64,000 bases of DNA from Methanofollis aquaemaris (GTDB taxonomy: Archaea > Halobacteriota > Methanomicrobia > Methanomicrobiales > Methanofollaceae), in NCBI RefSeq assembly GCF_017357525.1, contig NZ_CP036172.1, forward strand, positions 2,020,561-2,084,560, in the 5' to 3' direction. Shown here in pieces: positions 57,391-64,000 of the stretch. The notes below the pieces were generated by a model that searched no databases, was not told where the DNA came from, and saw only the letters and a program-made list of their open reading frames with translations. The translations under genes and the position numbers were made by a program. Numbering within the stretch: position 1 is the stretch's first letter; every line of letters starts with the position of its first letter.

Positions 57391-60187
57391 AAAACCGCGC
57401 CCGCCCGGTCCGCTCCAGGACCATTTCGCAGAGGGCGAAGTAGACCTCCTCCTGCTCGTCGGGGGTCAGGCCGAAGGCTTCGAAGACCATGGCGTCCAGA
57501 TGTGTCCGGTCAGGGAGAGGCCTGGGGCGCTGTTCTCGTATCGGTCGGCCGGGATCGATCCCGCACTCTTCAAAGATCGAACCAAGTTCCCGGTCCTCAA
57601 GGAGCAATTCCCCGGAGAGCCCGTCGATCCCGGCGGGGATCAGCATTCGGTTGACCTCGTAGACCATCAGCGACCTGGCACCCTGGCCGAGGCTGCTGCG
57701 CGAGAGGGTCTCGGCCAGGAAGAGAGCCAGGGTGCTGTTGACAGCGTTCTGAACCGCCATCGGGGCGCTGACACAGTAGAAGCGGCAGTCGCAGAGGAGG
57801 TCGCGCTCTGAGACGAAACATCCGAGCCGTTCGTAGGTCTCCTTCATCCAGAAGAGGTTGCCGCCCCTCGCGTCGAGAGAATACCATTGCTTCTTCGTCT
57901 CAAAGGAGCGGAGGCGGTGGTATCCCCTGACCGCCCCGCCTCGCTCCCCCCCGCCCCGCACCCTGACCTGTTGTTCCTCGCCCATCTCGATATAGCGGCC
58001 GGCACCGGTGCCGGCAAGGGTGTCTCTACTCCTGGTGCAGACGAAGGCCCGATGCTGCAGGGCGGCCGGGTCGACCCTGGTCGTCAGGCACTCGCGCGGG
58101 CTCTTGATCACCGGGACGAGGAACTCGCCCTCGATTTTCCACTGTTCCCGCGTTGCCGTGTCGAGGTAGAAGAACTTGTTCGCCCCGGTGGTCATCCCGC
58201 GCCTGAACGGTGCCACCTCGCCGATCCTGACGAGCCGGTCCTGGCCCTTTCTGAGCACCGTGTAGAAGATCTCCGGCGCCCTGAGAAATTTCCCGGTCCA
58301 GGCACTCCCGGCGTACCGGCCGTCCCGCGTGTCCCGGCCCTCTTCAAGGAGGTCTGCCTGGAGGGCCGGGAAGGCCCGGCACCTCCCGACCTTTACGAGG
58401 TTTCCGGCCATCGTTGCGAGGTTCCCGCCCCGGGCCGCGGCCCCGTCCCTCTCGACCGCCGCCAGATCACCGGCGAGGTTCCGGTCGCCGGGGGGTGCGG
58501 CGACCCGCACGAACCTGGCCTGATGGTCGAGGCACCTGTCTGGTTCTTCTGTGGGGGGGCCGAGGAGGGTGATGACCGTGTTCACATCGGCGCAGGAGAA
58601 TGTACGTCCCGGGAAGTCATAGACCGCGATGATAGGGACGTTTCTGAGGAGAAATTCCTGCAGCCCGTTGCCGTAGGCGGTGTCGAGCCAGGTGGTCGGG
58701 GTGATGAAGCAGAGGACGCCGCCGGAACGCCTGAGCATCGCCAGTCCGCAGAGGAAGAAGTAGATGTAGAGGTCGGACCGGCGGTCCGGGCGCCCGAGGG
58801 CCGGGAAGACCGTCCCGGCCTTCTGGATCAGGGTGTCTTTGTAGACCTGCCGCTCGCGCTTCCCGACCCCTTCCTCGCCCGGAGGAGCGATCAACTCCTG
58901 CCTGACATAGGGTGGGTTGCCGATGACGATATCAAAGCAGCCTTCCCAGGGGGCGGCGAGGGTGTCCCCAACGCGGAGATTCTGCCAGGGACTGACCGAT
59001 CCCGCCCCCCCTCCGGCAAGGAGCCTGAGGAGGAGGCGCAGGCCCGCGGCCCTGACGGCGGCCGGCATCACGTCGGTCCCGTGAAGCCCCTCCCCGACGG
59101 CCCGCACCATCGTCCTGGTCCCGGACCCCCCGAGGGCCCGCGCCGTCGCCTCGAACACCCCCAGCATCCCGACGAGGAAGGAGCCCGACCCGCAGGCCGG
59201 GTCGATGACCGTGATCTCGTCGAGGGCGGCGAGTGCGCGGCCACGGTCCGGCAAACCTGCTGCAGACTGCGAAAAGACGAGGGCGTAGAGCGCCTCGGTC
59301 CCGACCTCAGGGAAGCGGGCACCCAGCGCCTCGACCAGGGCCCGGCGGCACATGAACCAGACCTCAGTTACGGGAGTATAGAAGACCCCGGTGAGATCGT
59401 GGTCGCCTGCCGGGGCGAGACTCTCGGTGAGGAGAGCAATCGCCTCGGGTCCGACTGCGGCCTCCTGCTCTTCGGGTGTCTCTTCGCGGCAGGTGAAACG
59501 GTATCGCTCTATGATCTCCAGAATATTCTTGCAGAAGCGGTCCGGGACATGGAGGAGGTCGGACGGCGGGCACCCCTGCAACGCCCCCGCGAGGGACGGG
59601 CCCGCCACCTCGGAGGCGAACCGGTCGGTGCCGTACCTCCCTTCGGCACGGTACCTCTCCCAGAGATCGCCCGGACCTTCACCTTCAGCACCAAGGATGG
59701 AGAGCACGACGAGGTCGACGAAGACGTCGAGGGTGCCCTCCCGGTCGCCGGTCGCCCGCGAGATCGACTCGAAGAGGGGGATGCACTCCTCCGTGAACCG
59801 GCGGGAGGTGGCCGCCTGTCCGTATGCTTCGCCGTCCCGCAGGGCGAGCAAGGCGCGGCGGTCGCTCTCCCGCACGTCTGCCGGGTCGAGGACGATCCTG
59901 GTGTGCCCCTCTCCCGCCGGGCAGAGCAGCACGCCCTTCTCGCCCACACTGACGATCACGAGGGGCCCGTCCGGCACCTCGTCGTCGTTCCCGGTCCAGA
60001 GGGCGAGCGGCACCTCCGTGGTCCCGGCCAGGAGGAAGACGCCGGCGGTCTCCAGAGGGAGGGGACGGGGGAGAGGCGAGATGCCGAGAGTGATGCAGAA
60101 GGCGGCGGCACCTTCCGGTGATCCGAGCGCGTTGGTCATCACATCGAGCCAGTCTGGCGGCCAGGCCCTCGGGTCGCCGGCGGACAT
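57377..60187 (-). CDS. Solitary Eco57I-like N6-adenine DNA methyltransferase
   Basis: The 936-residue protein has the adenine methylase core: GVFYTP (268-272), motif I DPACGSGSFLVG (329-340), a GTDVMPAAVRAAG segment and the catalytic NPPY (424-427) followed by YVRQ. The C-terminal third resembles a target-recognition region (GMTTGANKFFYL, MVYEVNRMLIP). The N-terminal 250 residues show no endonuclease motif I can point to. It could be a type IIG enzyme, an orphan methylase or a PglX-like protein, but no BREX or R-M partner gene adjoins it. A repeat copy lies just upstream. Confidence 0.8.
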   Translation of the reverse strand: MSAGDPRAWPPDWLDVMTNALGSPEGAAAFCITLGISPLPRPLPLETAGVFLLAGTTEVPLALWTGNDDEVPDGPLVIVSVGEKGVLLCPAGEGHTRIVLDPADVRESDRRALLALRDGEAYGQAATSRRFTEECIPLFESISRATGDREGTLDVFVDLVVLSILGAEGEGPGDLWERYRAEGRYGTDRFASEVAGPSLAGALQGCPPSDLLHVPDRFCKNILEIIERYRFTCREETPEEQEAAVGPEAIALLTESLAPAGDHDLTGVFYTPVTEVWFMCRRALVEALGARFPEVGTEALYALVFSQSAAGLPDRGRALAALDEITVIDPACGSGSFLVGMLGVFEATARALGGSGTRTMVRAVGEGLHGTDVMPAAVRAAGLRLLLRLLAGGGAGSVSPWQNLRVGDTLAAPWEGCFDIVIGNPPYVRQELIAPPGEEGVGKRERQVYKDTLIQKAGTVFPALGRPDRRSDLYIYFFLCGLAMLRRSGGVLCFITPTTWLDTAYGNGLQEFLLRNVPIIAVYDFPGRTFSCADVNTVITLLGPPTEEPDRCLDHQARFVRVAAPPGDRNLAGDLAAVERDGAAARGGNLATMAGNLVKVGRCRAFPALQADLLEEGRDTRDGRYAGSAWTGKFLRAPEIFYTVLRKGQDRLVRIGEVAPFRRGMTTGANKFFYLDTATREQWKIEGEFLVPVIKSPRECLTTRVDPAALQHRAFVCTRSRDTLAGTGAGRYIEMGEEQQVRVRGGGERGGAVRGYHRLRSFETKKQWYSLDARGGNLFWMKETYERLGCFVSERDLLCDCRFYCVSAPMAVQNAVNSTLALFLAETLSRSSLGQGARSLMVYEVNRMLIPAGIDGLSGELLLEDRELGSIFEECGIDPGRPIREQRPRPLPDRTHLDAMVFEAFGLTPDEQEEVYFALCEMVLERTGRARFFRQT

Positions 60188-60305
60188 CCCTCTCCTCTGT
60201 TCTGAGGAGTGTCTTCAGGGGAAGGGATGATGAAGGTTCCGACATGTTCCCAGGACTGAAGGCGGCCTCCTGTCATGGCCGTCGTAGACAAATTTGTGTC
60301 AGATC

Positions 60306-60523
60306 GGCTTTGTAGAATTCCTTTTCTGGCGTGAACATCGGGGGCCCGGAGGCAGCGCCCCCGGCGCGATTCATGGAGTAAGGCGGGCGATCCGAAGGGC
60401 TGCCCCACCAGAAGGACGAGAAATGCTAAGTTGATCTCTCGCGCCGGGGGGGGGGCGGTGAGGGCTTGTGTTTTCCCTCGCTGCCATGTTGTGAGGGGAG
60501 TGATCGAGGTTTACTACAGAGCC
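60306..60523 (+). repeat. MITE-like element with terminal inverted repeats, copy H
   Basis: The left end GGCTTTGTAGAA (60306-60317) and right end CTACAGAGCC (60514-60523) are inverted. The left part matches copy G (CTGGCGTGAACATCGGGGGC) and the right part matches copy C (CTGCCATGTTGTGAGG). CAGAT lies just outside both ends, 0-2 nt off, which may be a target duplication. The gap 60188-60625 holds only this element and the leader of cardiolipin synthase. Confidence 0.7.
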
Positions 60524-60625
60524 GCCAGATCAGAATTACTTCCATGAGTCTGAATCACTCTCCCCATCCCCGGCAAAAGACTGATGACGTACCGGCATGC
60601 ATGGAGGGACGAGGAGGTCGGCGAT

Positions 60626-62068
60626 ATGGGAGGGCCTGAGATCATCTGTCCCGGACTGCTCGTCCTCAACGCCGTCTGTGCCCTCCTGATCATTTTGTTC
60701 GAGCGGAAAAACCCGGGTGCCGCCCTCGCCTGGATCGTCGTCCTGGTCTTCATCCCGGTGCTGGGGTTCGTCTTCTACCTCCTCCTCGGCCAGAACATCT
60801 ACAAAGAACGGCTCTTCATCCTCAAAAAGAAGGACGACGAGATGCTGAAGGGGATTCTCAAGGAGCAGGAGGAGTGGATGACGGCCGGCGGCCCTCCTCT
60901 CGACACCCGCCTCGGAGCCTTCCGGCCCCTGGCCTCCATGTTGCTGCGCCACGACATGGCGGTCCTCTGCCCTGACAACGAGGTGGAGGTCTACACCGCA
61001 GGAGATGAAAAGTTCTCGGCCCTCTTCGATGCAATCCTCGCGGCCCGCGACCATATCCATCTCCAGTATTATATCATCAGGGACGACCACCTGGGCCGGC
61101 GGCTGGTCTCGGTGCTTGCCGGGAAGGCGGCCGAAGGGTGCGAGGTGCGACTGCTGTACGACGCCGTCGGGTGCCGGCGGCTCCCGAACGATTTTTTTAG
61201 ACCCCTGACCGATGCGGGCGGGGCGGTGGCGAGTTTCTTCCCGTCGCGCTACCTCCCCTTCAACCTCAGGGTGAACTACCGCAACCACCGAAAGATCGCC
61301 GTCGTCGACGGGACAGTCGGATTCATCGGCGGCTTCAATGTCGGCATCGAATACCTGGGCGAGGACCGGCATCTTGGCCCCTGGCGGGACACCCACCTGA
61401 AGGTCACCGGGAGCGCCGCCTCCTTCATGCAACTCAGGTTTTTTCTGGACTGGAACTATGCCGCCGGCGACGACCTCGGGTTTGAGGAGTGCTACTTTCC
61501 GGTCCGCGACTTCACCGGCGACGCCGTTGTCCAGATCGTCTCAAGCGGCCCCGACTCGCTCGGGGAAGAGATCAAGAAGGGATACCTCAAACTCATCTCC
61601 TCGGCGCACGAGTCGGTCTACATCCAGTCGCCGTACTTTGTTCCTGACGGGAGCGTGCTCGACGCCCTGACCATCGCCGCGCTCTCGGGCGTTGACGTGC
61701 GGGTGATGATCCCCTGCAAGCCCGACCACCCCTTCGTCTACTGGGCGACGTACTCGTACATCGGCGACCTCCTCGCCGCCGGGGTGCGGGCCTACACCTA
61801 TGACGCCGGGTTTCTCCATGCCAAGACCGTCGTCGTCGACGGCGCCGCGGCCTCGGTGGGGAGCGCTAACTGGGATATCCGGAGTTTTTGCCTGAACTTC
61901 GAGGCCAACGCCTTCATCTACGACGCAGAGGTGGCCGGGCGGCTGAAGGCGGTCTTCGAAGTCGACCTGGCTGCCTGTACCGAGGTGACGCCGGCGGTCT
62001 ATGCGGCGCGGTCACGCAGGGTGAAGGTGAAAGAGGCGGTCTTCCGTCTCTTTTCAGGGGTGATGTAG
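60626..62068 (+). CDS. cls: Cardiolipin synthase-type phospholipase D family protein
   Basis: The 480-residue product has two N-terminal membrane helices, then two HKD catalytic motifs: NHRKIAVVDGTVGFIGGFN and LHAKTVVVDGAAASVGSANWD. The family condenses or transfers phosphatidyl groups; in archaea it makes archaeal cardiolipin analogues. ATG 60626 is used because GAGGAGGTC ends 7 nt before it and gives the usual length; an ATG at 60584 has no ribosome site. The 3' end overlaps the PHP gene by 15 nt. Confidence 0.92.
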   Translation: MGGPEIICPGLLVLNAVCALLIILFERKNPGAALAWIVVLVFIPVLGFVFYLLLGQNIYKERLFILKKKDDEMLKGILKEQEEWMTAGGPPLDTRLGAFRPLASMLLRHDMAVLCPDNEVEVYTAGDEKFSALFDAILAARDHIHLQYYIIRDDHLGRRLVSVLAGKAAEGCEVRLLYDAVGCRRLPNDFFRPLTDAGGAVASFFPSRYLPFNLRVNYRNHRKIAVVDGTVGFIGGFNVGIEYLGEDRHLGPWRDTHLKVTGSAASFMQLRFFLDWNYAAGDDLGFEECYFPVRDFTGDAVVQIVSSGPDSLGEEIKKGYLKLISSAHESVYIQSPYFVPDGSVLDALTIAALSGVDVRVMIPCKPDHPFVYWATYSYIGDLLAAGVRAYTYDAGFLHAKTVVVDGAAASVGSANWDIRSFCLNFEANAFIYDAEVAGRLKAVFEVDLAACTEVTPAVYAARSRRVKVKEAVFRLFSGVM

Positions 62069-62926
62069 CCCGTCTCTCAACCGCTCGGGGATGCGGAGGA
62101 GGCGGGGGAGGTTCTGGTGCCAGTGGACTGCGAGGGAGGGGCCGAGGTACGGGAGGTACTGCGGGACGACCCCGACGGCCATGGCGCACTTCTCAAGGAC
62201 ATTCTTCTCAAGCCCGACGACCGTCGTCTCCCGCCTGACGACGGCGTCGAGGAACGCTCCTGTGTCCGCGGCGTCGGCACAGGTGACCACATTGCCGAGG
62301 TCTGAGAGGAGGTGACCGTCTGTCCCGCCGGTGACCCCGAGTTCCCCATCCCTGGCGAGGCGGGCGGCCTTCTCGTTCTGCCCTCTGCCCATCCCCCCGC
62401 AGACCGCTTCGACGGCGTCGAACTCGAAGAGGATCTCGGGTTCGAGATACTCGCGGTCGATGCACTTCTGCACCCCCTTGTTGAAGAGGAGGTAGCCGTA
62501 TGGGTGGGCGGCCGAGACGACGCAGGAGTACCCGGCGGCCCACTCCAGGACCTCGGGGGTGGTGAGACGGGTGGCAAGGTACGGGCTTTTGCTCCGTGCA
62601 TCCCTGATATGAGACCGGTAAAAATCCTCCAGGTCGTGGGTGTCGTAAAAATAGACGAGGATGTGCGGGCCGTCCCAGGCGCTCACCTCGATCCCGGGGA
62701 CGACCATCGCGTGAGTGCCCAGGCGCCGCGCCTCCAGGACGCCGCCGATACCGTTGTGGTCGGTGATCGCAAGTCCGAAACCGCGGTCTTCGGCCTTGCG
62801 GAGGGCGTCTTTTACGCGTGTCGGGGCGTCTGAGTGGTTCGTGTGGGTGTGCATGTCCACCGGCATGAACCCTCTCTCCCTGAGGGCGGCGAAGTCGGGG
62901 CGGGCAAAGGTGACTGTCTGACGCAT
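62054..62926 (-). CDS. PHP-domain phosphoesterase
   Basis: The 290-residue product has the PHP metal motifs DMHTHTNHSDAPTRV (His 26 and 28), ITDHNGIGG, PGIEVSAWDG, SAAHPYGYL and TGGTDGHLLSDLGN. Substrates of this archaeal group (nucleotides or phosphorylated histidinol-like compounds) are not determined. Start 62926 begins the conserved part; the longer frame is low-complexity. It overlaps cardiolipin synthase tail to tail and follows the MATE gene on the same strand. Confidence 0.88.
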   Translation of the reverse strand: MRQTVTFARPDFAALRERGFMPVDMHTHTNHSDAPTRVKDALRKAEDRGFGLAITDHNGIGGVLEARRLGTHAMVVPGIEVSAWDGPHILVYFYDTHDLEDFYRSHIRDARSKSPYLATRLTTPEVLEWAAGYSCVVSAAHPYGYLLFNKGVQKCIDREYLEPEILFEFDAVEAVCGGMGRGQNEKAARLARDGELGVTGGTDGHLLSDLGNVVTCADAADTGAFLDAVVRRETTVVGLEKNVLEKCAMAVGVVPQYLPYLGPSLAVHWHQNLPRLLRIPERLRDGLHHP

Positions 62927-62988
62927 GGGTGTATCTCTCTGATCTCCTCTGCCCCGGGCGGTGATGAAGGTCGCGGTCGGTGCACCCT

Positions 62989-64000
62989 TCAGACGGCCGC
63001 CCCCCCTCCCTTCTCGCTTACCCTGAGGAGGTGGGCGATGTAGATCCTGGCCCATCCGTATCCGACGATCCCGCCGAGGATGTTGCCGATGACGATCCCC
63101 CACCAGACCCCTGCCTCGCCAAGGCCGAGGGGAATGGCGAGGAGGTAGGCGAAGACGGCGATGAAGACAAGGTTGCGCAGCAGACTGAGGACCAGCGAGT
63201 ACATCCCCTTCCCGGTCCCCTGGAAGACCGAACCCGACATGATGCCAGGCGGGACGAAGGGGTAGAAGAAGCAGATCGTCTGGAGGAAGGCGACGATCGT
63301 CGGGGCGAGGTGGGCGCTCTCCGGGGAGTAGGTGAAGACGAGGGCGATCGCCGGGGCGAAGACCCAGGTGACGATGCTGATGGCGATGGCGATCGCCACC
63401 CCCAGGCCGACCGAGAAGGTGTGGGCGGTCTTGAGATTTTCAAAGAGCCGCGCACCATAGGACGCACCGACGACCGAGACGACCGAGGTGCCGATGGCGA
63501 TGAAGGGGATGAGCGCAAACATCACGACCCGCCACCCTGAGGTATAGACGGCGACGGCTTCGGTGCCGGCGACATGGACGAGGAGGCCGTTGATGACGAT
63601 GACGACGATCGACATCAGGAAGAACTCCATGCTTGCCGGGAGCCCGACCCTGAGGATGTCTTTGAAGATCGCCCGGTCAGGGGAGAAACCCTGCCAGGAG
63701 AGGGTGACATAGGTGTCCCTTCTGACGAGGAACCAGTAGAGCAGGATGACCGAGACCAGAGCGACGGCGATGATCGTGGCCCAGGCCGCACCGGCGATGC
63801 CCATCCCTGCCCAGTAGATGAGGACGGGATCGAGGAGCATGTTGACGACTGCGGACACGCCCATGGCATACATCGTCCGTCTGGTGTCACCTTCGGCCCT
63901 GAGCACGGCATAGGCGATGTTGGTGAAGAGGATGAAGATCGTCCCCGAGAAGACAATGCTCCCATAGGTCGCCGCAAGGTCTGCGGTCTCGCCGGCACCG
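62989..64000 (-). CDS. MATE family efflux transporter (partial, 5' end outside window)
   Basis: At least 337 residues are present with about eight or nine hydrophobic helices. The motif VLRAEGDTRRTMYAMGVSAVVNMLLDPVLIY is the usual MATE segment after helix 4, and a second-half copy (IPGxM-like PGIMSGSVFQGTGKGMYSLVLSLLRN) appears later. The frame is open to the window edge, reading AGETADLAATYGSIVFSGT before the first Met, so the true start is beyond 64000. It probably exports cationic compounds with Na+ or H+. Confidence 0.9.
   Translation of the reverse strand, partial: GAGETADLAATYGSIVFSGTIFILFTNIAYAVLRAEGDTRRTMYAMGVSAVVNMLLDPVLIYWAGMGIAGAAWATIIAVALVSVILLYWFLVRRDTYVTLSWQGFSPDRAIFKDILRVGLPASMEFFLMSIVVIVINGLLVHVAGTEAVAVYTSGWRVVMFALIPFIAIGTSVVSVVGASYGARLFENLKTAHTFSVGLGVAIAIAISIVTWVFAPAIALVFTYSPESAHLAPTIVAFLQTICFFYPFVPPGIMSGSVFQGTGKGMYSLVLSLLRNLVFIAVFAYLLAIPLGLGEAGVWWGIVIGNILGGIVGYGWARIYIAHLLRVSEKGGGAAV

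Noticed and set aside
57887-60121. A 744-codon open frame antisense to the methyltransferase
   Set aside because: Pro/Gly/Arg/Glu-rich sequence without motifs; the opposite strand has the methylase motifs in order.

Overview
The window looks like a chromosomal segment of a GC-rich methanogenic euryarchaeon, most likely of the order Methanomicrobiales (a Methanofollis- or Methanoculleus-like genome is my inference). Reasons: archaeal uS13/uS4 with a linked tRNA-Ser, deoxyhypusine synthase, diphthine synthase, an archaeal NusA-like protein, archaeal type IV pilin precursors, methanogenesis marker protein 14, many CBS-domain proteins, and TATA-box promoters that often sit about 25 nt from a start codon (leaderless genes). 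I see no provirus, integrase or CRISPR array. The only mobile DNA is a dispersed family of short inverted-repeat elements and the 3' relic of an IS200/IS605-type tnpB.

Layout. 1-2470: uS4 (partial), uS13, tRNA-Ser and deoxyhypusine synthase, then a repeat copy. 2488-6382: five tandem CBS-domain genes, divergent from 6590-8010, the arvA-arvB-arvC (oapABC) GTPase operon. 8183-14313: a KamA-type radical SAM enzyme, a three-gene pilin-like operon, another radical SAM protein and a cis-prenyltransferase that apparently starts at CTG. 14331-16603: a second prenyltransferase-like subunit and family X DNA polymerase. 16713-22441: a tightly packed run of DtxR-FeoA fusion, FeoB, a degenerate RecA-like protein, a RecA-like/GTPase fusion, diphthine synthase and DUF357. 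22585-31208: flippase-like protein, DUF151 nuclease, hisE/nusA, a possible structured RNA, MBL hydrolase, SIMPL protein, a Cys-rich protein, a membrane protein, MsrB, FKBP, a secreted protein and a phosphoesterase.

31381-39784: two complete amino-acid ABC operons (binding protein, permease, ATPase, permease) on either side of an NSS-family symporter. The two ATPase genes are almost identical although the permeases have diverged. 40030-42926: a sulfur/Fe-S locus (TusA-like, DsrE-like, an IscS homologue without the PLP lysine, IscU) and a SIS-domain isomerase. 43170-47282: small membrane proteins and lipoproteins among several repeat copies and the tnpB relic. 47373-53510: methanogenesis marker 14 followed by a 1542-residue protein that joins two extracellular repeat/PKD sensor-like regions to a C-terminal site-2-protease (M50) domain. 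53702-64000: a wHTH-PAS-GAF regulator, MscS channel, a solitary Eco57I-like adenine methyltransferase, cardiolipin synthase, PHP phosphoesterase and a MATE transporter that runs off the edge.

Most notable: the sensor/S2P fusion beside marker 14; the pair of complementary prenyltransferase subunits; the RecA-like/GTPase pair behind FeoB; the 18-domain CBS array facing arvABC; the PLP-less IscS; a possible new structured RNA near nusA; and the repeat family (eight full or partial copies plus one fragment), one copy of which supplies a gene's stop codon.
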